Source of the DNA: Streptomyces sp. NBC_01275 | Lineage (GTDB): Bacteria > Actinomycetota > Actinomycetes > Streptomycetales > Streptomycetaceae | Length of the DNA stretch: 64,000 nt | Assembly (NCBI RefSeq): GCF_026340655.1 | Contig: NZ_JAPEOZ010000001.1 | Coordinates: 7,192,001-7,256,000, forward strand | Reading direction: 5' to 3' | Notes under the pieces: model-generated | Told to the model about the DNA's origin: nothing | What the model saw: the letters and a program-made list of their open reading frames with translations, nothing else | The model's database searches: none | Shown here: positions 46,140-54,934 of the stretch, one piece after another | Numbering within the stretch: position 1 is the stretch's first letter | Layout: each line of letters begins with the position of its first letter | Program-made: the position numbers and the translations under genes

Positions 46140-46172
46140 AAGGGCCGCACCCGGCACCAGGGTGCGGCCCTT
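46140..46172 (+). terminator. Terminator after the dut-DUF3710 operon
   Basis: AAGGGCCGCACCC (46140-46152) pairs perfectly with GGGTGCGGCCCTT (46160-46172) across GGCACCA. Confidence 0.9.
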
Positions 46173-46322
46173 CGTCGTGCGCTCGGCCTGCGGATCCGTC
46201 GCGTCAGGGTTGCGTCAAAGGCGTTCCCCGCGCCCCGCCCCGTCCCTTTTGTCGGAACTGTTGGTCGTAGGGTCGACGCTGCGGACGCAGCAGCCACCCG
46301 AGGACGAGAAGACAATGAGGCC

Positions 46323-48875
46323 ATGGCACGCGGCAAGCTTCGGATCTACCTCGGTGCGGCACCGGGCGTGGGCAAGACGTACGCGATGCTGTCCGAGGCG
46401 CACCGCCGGCTGGAGCGCGGCACGGACTGCGTGGTGGGGTTCGTCGAGCACCACGGCCGGCAGCGCACCGAGGTGATGCTGCACGGGCTGGAACAGGTCC
46501 CGCGCCGGGAACTGGAGTACCGGGGCGCCGCGTTCACCGAGATGGACGTGGACGCCGTCCTCGCCCGCCGCCCGCAGGTCGCCCTGGTGGACGAGCTGGC
46601 CCACACCAACGTCCCGGGCTCGCGCAACGCCAAGCGCTGGCAGGACGTGGAGGAACTGCTCGCCGCCGGCGTCGACGTGGTCTCCACGGTGAACATCCAG
46701 CACCTGGAGTCCCTCGGGGACGTCGTCGAGTCGATCACGGGGGTGCGGCAGCAGGAGACCGTGCCCGACGAGTTCGTCCGCCGCGCCGACCAGGTCGAGC
46801 TGGTCGACATGTCCCCGCAGGCGCTGCGGCGCCGGATGGCGCACGGCAACGTCTACCGGCCGGACAAGGTCGACGCGGCCCTGTCGAACTACTTCCGCCC
46901 GGGCAACCTCACCGCCCTGCGGGAGCTGGCCCTGCTGTGGGTCGCCGACCGGGTCGACGAATACCTCCAGCAGTACCGCAGCGAGCACCGGGTGTCGGCG
47001 ATCTGGGGCTCCCGGGAGCGGATCGTCGTAGGGCTGACCGGCGGTCCGGAGGGGCGCACGCTGATCCGGCGGGCGGCGCGGCTGGCGGAGAAGGGCGCCG
47101 GCGGCGAGGTCCTGGCCGTGTACATAGCGCGCAGCGACGGCCTGACCTCGGCCTCGCCCAAGGAACTGGCGGTCCAGCGCACCCTCGCGGAGGACCTCGG
47201 CGGCACCTTCCACCATGTCGTCGGCGACGACATACCCGCCGCGCTCCTCGCCTTCGCGCGGGGCGTGAACGCCACCCAGATCGTGCTCGGCTCCTCCCGC
47301 CGCAAGGCCTGGCAGTACGTCTTCGGGCCCGGCGTCGGCGCGACCGTGGCCCGGGAGTCGGGATCCGACCTCGACGTGCACATCGTCACCCACGACGAGG
47401 TCGCCAAGGGGCGGGGACTGCCGGTGGCCCGGGGCGCGCGGCTCGGGCGGGCCAGGATCATCTGGGGCTGGCTGGTCGGCGTGGCCGGCCCGGCGGTGCT
47501 GGCACTGCTGCTGAACACCGTCCACCTCGGCCTCGCCAACGACATGCTGCTCTTCCTGGCCGTGACCGTGGCGGCGGCCCTGCTCGGCGGGCTGCTGCCC
47601 GCACTGGCCTCGGCGGCCGTCGGCTCGCTCCTGCTGAACTACTTCTACACGCCGCCCCTGCACCGCTGGACGATCGCCGACCCGAAGAACATCGTCGCCA
47701 TCGTGATCTTCGTCGGCGTGGGGGTGTCGGTGGCCTCGGTCGTGGACCTCGCGGCCCGGCGTACGCACCAGGCCGCCCGGCTGCGCGCCGAGTCGGAGAT
47801 CCTGTCCTACCTGGCGGGCAACGTGCTGCGCGGCGAGACCAGTCTGGAGGCGTTGTTGGAGCGGGTGCGGGAGATCTTCGGCATGGAGTCGGCGGCGCTC
47901 CTGGAGCGGGAGGGCGACCGAGCGCCCTGGACCCGGGCCGGCCACGTCGGGGTCGGGCAGCCGGTCGAGCGGCCGGAGGACGCCGACGTGGACGTGCCGG
48001 TCGGCGACCACATGGCGCTGGCCCTGACCGGCCGGGTGCTGCCCGCGGAGGACCGGCGGGTGCTGGCCGCCTTCGCCGCGCAGGCCGTCGTCGTCCTGGA
48101 CCGCAGACGGCTCCAGGAGGAGGCCGACCAGGCCCGCGCGCTCGCCGAGGGCAACCGGATCCGTACGGCGCTGCTGGCCGCCGTGAGCCATGATCTGCGG
48201 ACGCCGCTGGCCGGGATCAAGGCGGCGGTCTCCTCGCTCCGATCCGATGACGTGGCCTGGTCCGAGGAGGACCAGGCGGAGCTGCTGGAGGGCATCGAGG
48301 ACGGCGCCGACCGCCTCGACCACCTGGTGGGCAACCTGCTCGACATGTCCCGCCTCCAGACCGGCACGGTCACGCCGATCATCCGGGAGATCGACCTCGA
48401 CGAGGTGGTGCCGATGGCGCTCGGCGGGGTCCCGGACCCGGAGGAGAGCGTGGAACTGGACATCCCCGAGACGTTGCCCATGGTGGCCGTCGACGCCGGG
48501 CTGCTGGAGCGGTCGGTGGCCAACCTCGTCGAGAACGCGGTCAAGTACAGCCCGGCCGGCGAGCCCGTGCTGGTCTCGGCGAGCGCCCTCGCCGACCGGG
48601 TCGAGGTACGGGTCGTGGACCGCGGTCCGGGCGTCCCCGACGAGGCCAAGGAGCGGATCTTCGCGCCGTTCCAGCGCTACGGCGACGCCCCGCGCGGGGC
48701 CGGGGTGGGCCTCGGCCTCGCCGTCGCGCGCGGCTTCGCCGAGGCCATGGGCGGCACGCTCACCGCCGAGGACACTCCCGGCGGCGGCCTCACCATGGTC
48801 CTCACCGTGCGCGCGGCGGGACTCCGCCCCGCACCGCAACCTGTGGCACGACCCGAAAGGCAGACCTCATGCTGA
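46323..48875 (+). CDS. kdpD: KdpD-type osmosensitive K+ sensor kinase
   Basis: 850 residues. The N-terminal KdpD domain has the ATP-binding GAAPGVGKT (residues 11-19) and VDELAHTNVPGSRNAKRWQDVEELLAAGIDV-type block; a universal-stress-like domain spans about 235-365 (VVGLTGGPEGRTLIRRAA, QIVLGSSRRKAW). Four close membrane helices lie at about 380-480, then a GAF-like segment, the phospho-acceptor box AAVSHDLRTPLAGIK and an ATPase with NLVENAVKYSPAG and GVGLGLAVARGFAEAMGG. KdpD senses K+ limitation. No kdpFABC genes are in the window. The stop overlaps the KdpE start by seven bases. Confidence 0.95.
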   Translation: MARGKLRIYLGAAPGVGKTYAMLSEAHRRLERGTDCVVGFVEHHGRQRTEVMLHGLEQVPRRELEYRGAAFTEMDVDAVLARRPQVALVDELAHTNVPGSRNAKRWQDVEELLAAGVDVVSTVNIQHLESLGDVVESITGVRQQETVPDEFVRRADQVELVDMSPQALRRRMAHGNVYRPDKVDAALSNYFRPGNLTALRELALLWVADRVDEYLQQYRSEHRVSAIWGSRERIVVGLTGGPEGRTLIRRAARLAEKGAGGEVLAVYIARSDGLTSASPKELAVQRTLAEDLGGTFHHVVGDDIPAALLAFARGVNATQIVLGSSRRKAWQYVFGPGVGATVARESGSDLDVHIVTHDEVAKGRGLPVARGARLGRARIIWGWLVGVAGPAVLALLLNTVHLGLANDMLLFLAVTVAAALLGGLLPALASAAVGSLLLNYFYTPPLHRWTIADPKNIVAIVIFVGVGVSVASVVDLAARRTHQAARLRAESEILSYLAGNVLRGETSLEALLERVREIFGMESAALLEREGDRAPWTRAGHVGVGQPVERPEDADVDVPVGDHMALALTGRVLPAEDRRVLAAFAAQAVVVLDRRRLQEEADQARALAEGNRIRTALLAAVSHDLRTPLAGIKAAVSSLRSDDVAWSEEDQAELLEGIEDGADRLDHLVGNLLDMSRLQTGTVTPIIREIDLDEVVPMALGGVPDPEESVELDIPETLPMVAVDAGLLERSVANLVENAVKYSPAGEPVLVSASALADRVEVRVVDRGPGVPDEAKERIFAPFQRYGDAPRGAGVGLGLAVARGFAEAMGGTLTAEDTPGGGLTMVLTVRAAGLRPAPQPVARPERQTSC

Positions 48876-49585
48876 GCCCGGCCGGGGGGACTCCCCAGAT
48901 CCCCACGAGGGTGCTCGTGATCGACGACGAGCCGCAGATCGTACGCGCCCTCGTGATCAACCTCAGGGCACGCAAGTACGAGGTCGACGCCGCCCACGAC
49001 GGCGCCACCGCCCTTCAGCTCGCCGCCGCCCGCCACCCGGACGTGATCGTCCTCGACCTGGGGCTGCCCGACATGGACGGCGTCGAGGTGATCAAAGGGC
49101 TGCGCGGCTGGACCCGGGTGCCGATCCTGGTGCTGTCCGCCCGGCACTCCTCCGACGAGAAGGTCGAGGCGCTCGACGCGGGCGCCGACGACTACGTCAC
49201 CAAGCCCTTCGGCATGGACGAGCTGCTGGCCCGGCTGCGGGCCGCCGTACGCCGGGCCGAGCCCGCCGGGGGCGGCGAGGACGAGGTCCTGGTGGAGACC
49301 GACGGATTCACCGTCGACCTGGCCGCGAAGAAGGTCAACCGGGCCGGGAAGGACGTACGGCTGACGCCCACGGAGTGGCATCTGCTGGAGGTGCTGGTGC
49401 GCAACACCGGCCGTCTGGTCAGCCAGAAGCAGCTGTTGCAGGAGGTGTGGGGGCCGTCGTACGGGACGGAGACGAACTATCTGCGCGTGTACATGGCACA
49501 GCTGAGACGGAAGCTGGAGACCGATCCCTCGCATCCCGAGCACTTCATCACCGAGCCGGGGATGGGGTATCGGTTCGAGAAGTGA
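48869..49585 (+). CDS. kdpE: KdpE-type response regulator (OmpR family)
   Basis: 238 residues. Receiver: TRVLVIDDEPQIVRALVINLRARKYEV, acceptor Asp in VIVLDLGLPDMDG, VLSARHSSDEKVEALDAGADDYVTKPF. Winged HTH: LTPTEWHLLEVLVRNTGRLVSQKQLLQEVWGPSYGTETNYLRVYMAQLRRKLE, closely matching KdpE. It should activate high-affinity K+ uptake genes located elsewhere. Translationally coupled to kdpD. Confidence 0.95.
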   Translation: MLSPAGGTPQIPTRVLVIDDEPQIVRALVINLRARKYEVDAAHDGATALQLAAARHPDVIVLDLGLPDMDGVEVIKGLRGWTRVPILVLSARHSSDEKVEALDAGADDYVTKPFGMDELLARLRAAVRRAEPAGGGEDEVLVETDGFTVDLAAKKVNRAGKDVRLTPTEWHLLEVLVRNTGRLVSQKQLLQEVWGPSYGTETNYLRVYMAQLRRKLETDPSHPEHFITEPGMGYRFEK

Positions 49586-49628
49586 GAGCAGGTACGGCGG
49601 TGTCGGCGCGTCCCGGTACGCTTCAGAT

Positions 49629-50027
49629 ATGAGTGCTGTTCCTCGTTCCGAAAAGCCGGTGGGCCGGTTCCGGCGCATGCTCGACCGGCTCTCCTCGTCG
49701 CAGGAGGACCTGGAGTCCGAGGAGCTGCGCGAGGACGCCGAGACGGCCGGCTGCACCCGGATCGGAGACTGCCAGGACCGACAGATCGTCACGGTTACTG
49801 GTACGTTGCGCACGGTCACCCTGCGGCCGCGCGCCGGAGTTCCGGCCCTGGAGGCCGAGCTGTTCGACGGCAGCGCCGCGCTGGACGTGGTGTGGCTGGG
49901 CAGGCGCTCCATCGTGGGGATAGAACCGGGGCGCAGGCTCATAGCGTCGGGCCGGGTCTCCATGAGCCGGGGCCGCCGCGTGCTGTTCAACCCGAAGTAC
50001 GAACTGAGACCCCTTGGTAGGGAGTAG
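49629..50027 (+). CDS. OB-fold nucleic-acid-binding protein
   Basis: 132 residues. The N-terminal 40 residues are charged (RRMLDRLSSSQEDLESEELREDAE); the rest is an OB fold of the tRNA-anticodon-binding type (CTRIGDCQDRQIVTVTGTLRTVTLRPRAGVPALEAELFDGSAALDVVWLGRRSIVGIEPGRRLIASGRV). It may bind RNA or DNA. TACGCT at 49617-49622 lies six bases before the ATG, pointing to a leaderless transcript separate from kdpDE. The next gene begins three bases after its stop, so they form an operon. Confidence 0.88.
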   Translation: MSAVPRSEKPVGRFRRMLDRLSSSQEDLESEELREDAETAGCTRIGDCQDRQIVTVTGTLRTVTLRPRAGVPALEAELFDGSAALDVVWLGRRSIVGIEPGRRLIASGRVSMSRGRRVLFNPKYELRPLGRE

Positions 50028-50030
50028 CCG

Positions 50031-50804
50031 GTGACGTCGCTCGACAAGCCGACCGAAGACACGACCGCGGAGGACTCGACCGCAGAGGACACCGCCGCGG
50101 CCGACGCCCGGGCGGTGACCGAGGCCGCGCTGTTCGAGGCGTTCGGCGGCGTGCGGGGCATGGTCGAGACCGTGGTGCCCGGACTGCTCTTCGTCACCAT
50201 CTTCACGATCAACAAGGACCTGCACATGTCCGCGATCGCCGCGCTCGCGGTGTCGCTGGTCCTGGTCGTGGTGCGCCTGGTGATGAAGGACACGGTCAAG
50301 CACGCGTTCAGCGGTGTCTTCGGCGTCGCCTTCGGTGTCGTCTTCGCGATGATGACCGGCAACGCGAAGGACTTCTATCTGCCGGGCATGCTCTACACGC
50401 TGGGCCTGGCGCTGGCGTACATCATCACGACCCTGTGCGGGGTCCCGCTGATCGGGCTGATCCTCGGGCCGGTCTTCAAGGAGAACCTCTCCTGGCGCAC
50501 CCGCAATCCGGGCCGCAAGAAGGCCTACGCGAAGGCGAGTTGGGCGTGGGGGCTGATCCTCCTCGCCAAGTGCGCGATCCTCTTCCCGCTGTACTGGTGG
50601 GCGAACACCGCGCAGCTGGGCTGGGTCCTGGTCGCGCTGAAGATCCCGCCGTTCCTGCTGGCCGTGTATCTGACGTGGGTGTTCCTGGCGAAGGCGCCCG
50701 CGCCGATCGACGTGTTCGCGGAGATGGAGGCCGAGGAGAAGGCCGAGGCCGAGCGTAAGGCTGCCGCCGGTGAGGTGGCCGGGCGGCACCGTCGGGACGG
50801 CTGA
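50031..50804 (+). CDS. DUF3159 membrane protein
   Basis: 257 residues from GTG 50031. An acidic N-terminus with EDTTAEDSTAEDTAAAD repeats is followed by ALFEAFGGVRGMVETVVPGLLFV, the DUF3159 opening, and about six membrane helices. An amphipathic charged C-terminus ends it. Orthologues are common beside TrkA and OB-fold genes in actinobacteria, so a link to potassium or membrane homeostasis is possible but unproven. It converges on the two TrkA genes. Confidence 0.88.
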   Translation: MTSLDKPTEDTTAEDSTAEDTAAADARAVTEAALFEAFGGVRGMVETVVPGLLFVTIFTINKDLHMSAIAALAVSLVLVVVRLVMKDTVKHAFSGVFGVAFGVVFAMMTGNAKDFYLPGMLYTLGLALAYIITTLCGVPLIGLILGPVFKENLSWRTRNPGRKKAYAKASWAWGLILLAKCAILFPLYWWANTAQLGWVLVALKIPPFLLAVYLTWVFLAKAPAPIDVFAEMEAEEKAEAERKAAAGEVAGRHRRDG

Positions 50805-50867
50805 ACCCCGTCGCGGCGGCTGCTGAACCGTCGGGGTGCCTGCTGAACCGTCGGGACGGCCGAGGTG

Positions 50868-50940
50868 CTGGGGGCTGCCGCCCCCAGACCCCCGCTTCGG
50901 CCCTGAACGGGCCTCGTCCTCAGACTCCCCCCGAGGGGGG
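50868..50940. terminator. Hairpins between the DUF3159 and trkA genes
   Basis: CTGGGGGC (50868-50875) pairs with GCCCCCAG (50880-50887) around TGCC; a second stem, CCCCCC/GGGGGG, is at 50927-50940. Upstream a direct repeat TGCTGAACCGTCGGG occurs twice (about 50821-50853). The region separates convergent genes. Confidence 0.7.
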
Positions 50941-50963
50941 ACCCTCAGACGTGCTGAGTTGAC

Positions 50964-51641
50964 TCACCCGGTTGCGTCGTCGCGTCGTACCGACAACAGA
51001 TCCTCCAGCTGCTCCTCCCGGGCCTGAGCTGCCACGAAGAGCAGTTCGTCGCCCGGTTCGAGGGAGTCCTCGCGGGTGGGGGTGAGGACTCGGGTGCCGC
51101 GGATGATCGTGACCAGGGAGGTGTCCTCCGGCCACTCGACGTCGCCGACCTGGGTGCCGGCCAGCGCCGACTCCTCGGGGAGGGTCAGCTCGACGAGGTT
51201 GGCGTCGCCGTGGCTGAAGCGGAGCAGCCGGACCAGGTCGCCGACGCTCACCGCCTCCTCGACCAGGGCCGACATCAGACGCGGGGTGGAGACGGCGACG
51301 TCGACGCCCCAGGACTCGTTGAAGAGCCACTCGTTCTTGGGGTTGTTGACGCGGGCCACGACGCGCGGGACGCCGTACTCCGTCTTGGCCAGCAGAGAGA
51401 CGACCAGGTTGACCTTGTCGTCGCCCGTCGCGGCGATGGCGACGTTGCAGCGCTGGAGCGCCGCCTCGTCTAGGGAGGTGATCTCGCAGGCGTCGGCGAG
51501 CAGCCACTCCGCCTGCGGGACGCGCTCGACCGAGATGGCGGTCGGCGCCTTGTCGATGAGCAGGACCTCGTGACCGTTCTCCAGCAGTTCGGCCGCGATC
51601 GAGCGACCGACGGCGCCGGCTCCGGCAATGGCGACCCTCAT
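50964..51641 (-). CDS. trkA: TrkA-type K+ uptake regulatory protein (second RCK)
   Basis: 225 residues. An RCK_N Rossmann fold (MRVAIAGAGAVGRSIAAELLENGHEVLLID, GxGxxG) is followed by DACEITSLDEAALQRCNVAIAATGDDKVNLV and an RCK_C domain (about 140-215, VELTLPEESALAGTQVGDVEWP). Such proteins bind NAD(H) or nucleotides and gate a Trk/Ktr channel subunit at the inner face of the membrane. It is the distal gene of a pair; its ATG overlaps the other trkA stop. No TrkH/TrkG channel gene is in the window. Confidence 0.92.
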   Translation of the reverse strand: MRVAIAGAGAVGRSIAAELLENGHEVLLIDKAPTAISVERVPQAEWLLADACEITSLDEAALQRCNVAIAATGDDKVNLVVSLLAKTEYGVPRVVARVNNPKNEWLFNESWGVDVAVSTPRLMSALVEEAVSVGDLVRLLRFSHGDANLVELTLPEESALAGTQVGDVEWPEDTSLVTIIRGTRVLTPTREDSLEPGDELLFVAAQAREEQLEDLLSVRRDDATG

Positions 51642-52309
51642 CAGTGACCGCCTTCCTGCGGGCCTTCGGCGAACGAGGCCTCGACCTTCTCGACCTCGTC
51701 GGTGCGCATCATGACATGTACCAGGTCACCCTCCTGCAGCACGGTCTGCGAGGTGGGCAGCATCGCCTCGCCGAGGCGGGTCAGGAACGCCACGCGCACG
51801 CCCGTCTCCTCCTGCAGCTTGCTGATCTTGTGCCCGACCCAGGACGGGGCGGCGTGCACCTCGGCGAGCTGGACGCCCCCGGTGGGGTCGCGCCACAGCG
51901 GCTCCGCGCCCGAGGGCAGGAGCCGGCGCAGCATCTGGTCGGCCGTCCAGCGGACGGTGGCGACGGTGGGGATGCCGAGGCGCTGGTAGACCTCGGCGCG
52001 CCGGGGGTCGTAGATGCGGGCGGCGACGTTCTCGATGCCGAACATCTCGCGCGCCACGCGGGCGGCGATGATGTTGGAGTTGTCGCCGCTGGAGACGGCG
52101 GCGAAGGCGCCGGCCTCCTCGATGCCCGCCTCGCGCAGGGTGTCCTGGTCGAAGCCGACTCCGGTGACCCGGCGGCCGCCGAACGAGGAGCCAAGGCGTC
52201 GGAAGGCGGTGGGGTCCTGGTCGATCACGGCGACCGTGTGCCCCTGTTGCTCCAGGGTCTGGGCGAGAGCGGAACCCACTCTGCCGCAGCCCATGATGAC
52301 GATGTGCAC
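51641..52309 (-). CDS. trkA: TrkA-type K+ uptake regulatory protein (first RCK)
   Basis: 222 residues from GTG 52309 with GGAAGGACGG upstream. RCK_N: VHIVIMGCGRVGSALAQTLEQQGHTVAVIDQDP with GxGxxG, then SGDNSNIIAARVAREMFGIENVAARIYDP; RCK_C near the end (LAEVHAAPSWVGHKISKLQEETGVRVAFLTRLGEAMLPTSQTVLQEGDLVHVM). RCK_C domains are c-di-AMP receptors in several K+ systems. Paired with the next TrkA gene, this looks like the CeoB/CeoC pair of mycobacteria. Just upstream is a four-fold TTGAC array. Confidence 0.92.
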   Translation of the reverse strand: MHIVIMGCGRVGSALAQTLEQQGHTVAVIDQDPTAFRRLGSSFGGRRVTGVGFDQDTLREAGIEEAGAFAAVSSGDNSNIIAARVAREMFGIENVAARIYDPRRAEVYQRLGIPTVATVRWTADQMLRRLLPSGAEPLWRDPTGGVQLAEVHAAPSWVGHKISKLQEETGVRVAFLTRLGEAMLPTSQTVLQEGDLVHVMMRTDEVEKVEASFAEGPQEGGH

Positions 52310-52324
52310 AACCGTCCTTCCGAG

Positions 52325-52353
52325 GTCAATAAGTCAAGAAGTCAAGAAGTCAA
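52325..52353 (-). promoter_or_regulatory. Four TTGAC boxes at 8-bp steps upstream of trkA
   Basis: On the minus strand TTGAC occurs at 52353-52349, 52345-52341, 52337-52333 and 52329-52325, within a tandem TCTTGACT unit. Each box looks like a -35 element, and the exact 8-bp spacing suggests either a slippage-prone promoter or iterated protein-binding sites. The last box lies 16 bases before the trkA start codon. Confidence 0.6.
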
Positions 52354-52460
52354 GAGTTGTCTGGCTTGGCTGTAAACAGGGTCTCAGACCGTCGACCAAG
52401 CTTCACACGCGCGGTCGGCGCACGGCACCCCCGTGCACTGCCTGTGCGCCCTTCGCGCGA

Positions 52461-52556
52461 TCAGCGACGGCTGATGCTCCAGACGCTGAGGAAGGTGAGG
52501 ATTCCGAGGCCTACGAGGGTGCAGGCGGCGCCGATGATCTCCGCGGTCGCGGGCAT
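52461..52556 (-). CDS. 31-residue single-pass membrane peptide
   Basis: Reads MPATAEIIGAACTLVGLG then ILTFLSVWSISRR: one membrane helix (about residues 6-25) with a basic C-terminus. The ATG has CGGAGG six bases upstream, the best ribosome site in this area. It lies 151 bp upstream of the trkA pair on the same strand and is divergent from the KimA-like gene. Its size and layout recall KdpF (about 29 aa), the small helix that stabilises the Kdp pump, but the sequence alone cannot show homology. A role as a small regulator or subunit of a K+ transporter is a hypothesis. Confidence 0.7.
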   Translation of the reverse strand: MPATAEIIGAACTLVGLGILTFLSVWSISRR

Positions 52557-52751
52557 GGAACCTCCGGGAGGCGTCCGAGGGGCGGCAGTGGGGCGGGGTT
52601 TGTCATATAGACATGGCGATCGGCGCGGCTGTGGAATCCGCAGCGGACGCGTGGCTGATTTCACCCGGGAGGCAGACGCGGCAAGGCATCGCCCGGCCGA
52701 GCCCGGGGGAGGGTGGGCGGCCCCGTGTTCGAAGGCTTACGATCCTCTGTT

Positions 52752-54848
52752 GTGTCCAAACTGACCGACGTGCCCAAACGGATTCTGATCGGGCGCGCTT
52801 TGCGCAGTGATCGGCTCGGAGAAACGCTCCTGCCGAAGCGCATCGCCCTGCCCGTCTTCGCTTCCGACCCGCTGTCCTCCGTGGCCTACGCGCCAGGGGA
52901 GGTGCTGCTGGTCCTGTCCATCGCGGGTGTGTCGGCCTACCACCTCAGCCCGTGGATCGCCCTCGCGGTCGTCGTGCTGATGTTCACGGTGGTCGCCTCC
53001 TACCGGCAGAACGTCCACGCCTACCCCAGTGGCGGCGGCGACTACGAGGTGGCCACCACCAACCTCGGACCCAAGGCCGGCCTCACCGTCGCGAGCGCCC
53101 TGCTCGTCGACTACGTCCTCACCGTCGCCGTCTCCATCGCCTCCGGCATCGAGAACCTCGGCTCCGCGATCCCGTTCGTCGTCGAGCACAAGGTGGCCTG
53201 CGCGGTCGCCGTCATCGTGCTGCTGACGCTGATGAACCTGCGCGGCGTCAAGGAGTCCGGCAAGCTCTTCGCGATCCCGACGTACGTGTTCGTCGCGGGC
53301 GTCTTCATCATGATCGCGTGGGGCGCCTTCCGCGGACTGGTCCTCGACGACCAGATGCGGGCGCCGACGGCCGAGTACACGATCAAGGCCGAGCACCAGG
53401 GCCTGGCCGGTTTCGCGCTGGTCTTCCTGATGCTGCGCGCCTTCTCCTCCGGCTGCGCGGCGCTCACCGGCGTCGAGGCGATCTCCAACGGCGTCCCCGC
53501 CTTCCGCAAGCCCAAGTCGAAGAACGCGGCGACCACCCTCGCGGCGATGGGCCTGCTGGCCGTCACCATGTTCTGCGGCATCATCGTCCTGGCCCTGGTG
53601 ACCGACGTCAGGATGGCCGAGAACCCGGCCGTCGACCTGCTCAAGAACGGCACCGGGGTCGGCGCCGACTACGTCCAGAACCCGGTGATCACCCAGGTCG
53701 CCGAGGCCGTCTTCGGCAAGGGCAGCTTCCTCTTCGTCGTCCTGGCCACGGCCACCGCCCTGGTCCTCTTCCTGGCGGCCAACACCGCCTACAACGGCTT
53801 CCCGGTGCTCGGCTCGATCCTCGCCCAGGACCGCTATCTGCCCCGCCAGCTGCACACCCGCGGCGACCGCCTCGCGTTCTCCAACGGCATCGTGCTGCTG
53901 GCCGGCGCGGCCATGCTGCTGGTCGTGATCTACGGCGCCGACTCCACCCGCCTGATCCAGCTCTACATCGTCGGCGTGTTCGTGTCCTTCACCCTCAGCC
54001 AGACCGGCATGGTCCGCCACTGGAACCGCCACCTGGCCACCGAGACCGACCAGGCCAAGCGACGGCACATGGTCCGCTCCCGGGCGATCAACACCTTCGG
54101 CGCCTTCTTCACCGGCCTGGTCCTGGTCGTCGTCCTGGTCACCAAGTTCACCCACGGCGCCTGGGTCGCCCTGCTCGGCATGGTGATCTTCTACGCGACG
54201 ATGACCGCGATCCGCCGCCACTACGACGGCGTGGCGGCCGAACTGGTCGCTCCCGAGGGGCCGAGCGACGACAGCGTGCGCCCGTCCCGGGTCCACTCCG
54301 TGCTGCTCATCTCCAAGATCCACCGCCCCACCCTGCGCGCCCTCGCCTACGCCAAGCTGATGCGCTCCGACACCCTGGAGGCGCTCACCGTCAACGTCGA
54401 CCCGACCGAGACGAAGGCACTGCGCGACGAGTGGGAACGGCGCGGCATCGACGTACCGCTGAAGGTGCTGGACTCGCCGTACCGCGAGGTCACGCGGCCG
54501 GTCATCGAGTACGTCAAGAGCCTGCGCCGGGAGTCGCCGCGCGACGCGGTGTCGGTGATCATCCCCGAGTACGTGGTCGGCCACTGGTACGAGCACCTGC
54601 TGCACAACCAGAGCGCGCTGCGGCTGAAGGGCCGGCTGCTGTTCACGCCGGGCGTCATGGTCACGTCCATCCCCTACCAGCTCCAGTCCTCGGAGGCGGC
54701 GAAGAACCGGGCTCGCAAGCGGCAGGAGTGGAACGCTCCGGGGTCGGTGCGGCGCGGTCCGGCGCAGGGACAGGGACAGGGACCGTCGCAGGGACAGGCG
54801 CAGGCGGGGCAGTCGAAGGAGCCGTCGGGCTCGGAGCCGAAGGACTGA
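52752..54848 (+). CDS. KimA-like K+ transporter (APC family)
   Basis: 698 residues from GTG 52752; TACGAT eight bases upstream suggests a leaderless mRNA. About 12 membrane helices occupy residues 30-500. The motifs FASDPLSSVAYAPGEVLLVL, SYRQNVHAYPSGGGDYEVA, LLVDYVLTVAVSIASG, FSSGCAALTGVEAISNGVPAF and FVSFTLSQTGMVRHW match Bacillus KimA (YdaO), a high-affinity K+/H+ symporter whose activity is blocked by c-di-AMP. A cytoplasmic C-terminal domain (about 500-650, HRPTLRALAYAKLMRSDTLEALTVNVDP) is the likely c-di-AMP-binding part. The tail is Gln/Gly-rich (GQGQGPSQGQAQAGQ). Confidence 0.88.
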   Translation: MSKLTDVPKRILIGRALRSDRLGETLLPKRIALPVFASDPLSSVAYAPGEVLLVLSIAGVSAYHLSPWIALAVVVLMFTVVASYRQNVHAYPSGGGDYEVATTNLGPKAGLTVASALLVDYVLTVAVSIASGIENLGSAIPFVVEHKVACAVAVIVLLTLMNLRGVKESGKLFAIPTYVFVAGVFIMIAWGAFRGLVLDDQMRAPTAEYTIKAEHQGLAGFALVFLMLRAFSSGCAALTGVEAISNGVPAFRKPKSKNAATTLAAMGLLAVTMFCGIIVLALVTDVRMAENPAVDLLKNGTGVGADYVQNPVITQVAEAVFGKGSFLFVVLATATALVLFLAANTAYNGFPVLGSILAQDRYLPRQLHTRGDRLAFSNGIVLLAGAAMLLVVIYGADSTRLIQLYIVGVFVSFTLSQTGMVRHWNRHLATETDQAKRRHMVRSRAINTFGAFFTGLVLVVVLVTKFTHGAWVALLGMVIFYATMTAIRRHYDGVAAELVAPEGPSDDSVRPSRVHSVLLISKIHRPTLRALAYAKLMRSDTLEALTVNVDPTETKALRDEWERRGIDVPLKVLDSPYREVTRPVIEYVKSLRRESPRDAVSVIIPEYVVGHWYEHLLHNQSALRLKGRLLFTPGVMVTSIPYQLQSSEAAKNRARKRQEWNAPGSVRRGPAQGQGQGPSQGQAQAGQSKEPSGSEPKD

Positions 54849-54891
54849 CCCACCGCCGCCCACCGCCGCGCGCACCCGCTCGTGGTGACCG

Positions 54892-54934
54892 GCCGGACGA
54901 CAGCCACGTAGACTGGTGGGCTGTTGTCCGGCCG
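54892..54934. terminator. Long inverted repeat after the KimA-like gene
   Basis: GGCCGGACGACAGCC (54892-54906) pairs with GGCTGTTGTCCGGCC (54920-54934) with a single G-T wobble across a 13-base loop. It lies 43 bp after the KimA stop and ends 32 bp before the next start; the loop also holds TAGACT, a possible -10. Confidence 0.65.
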
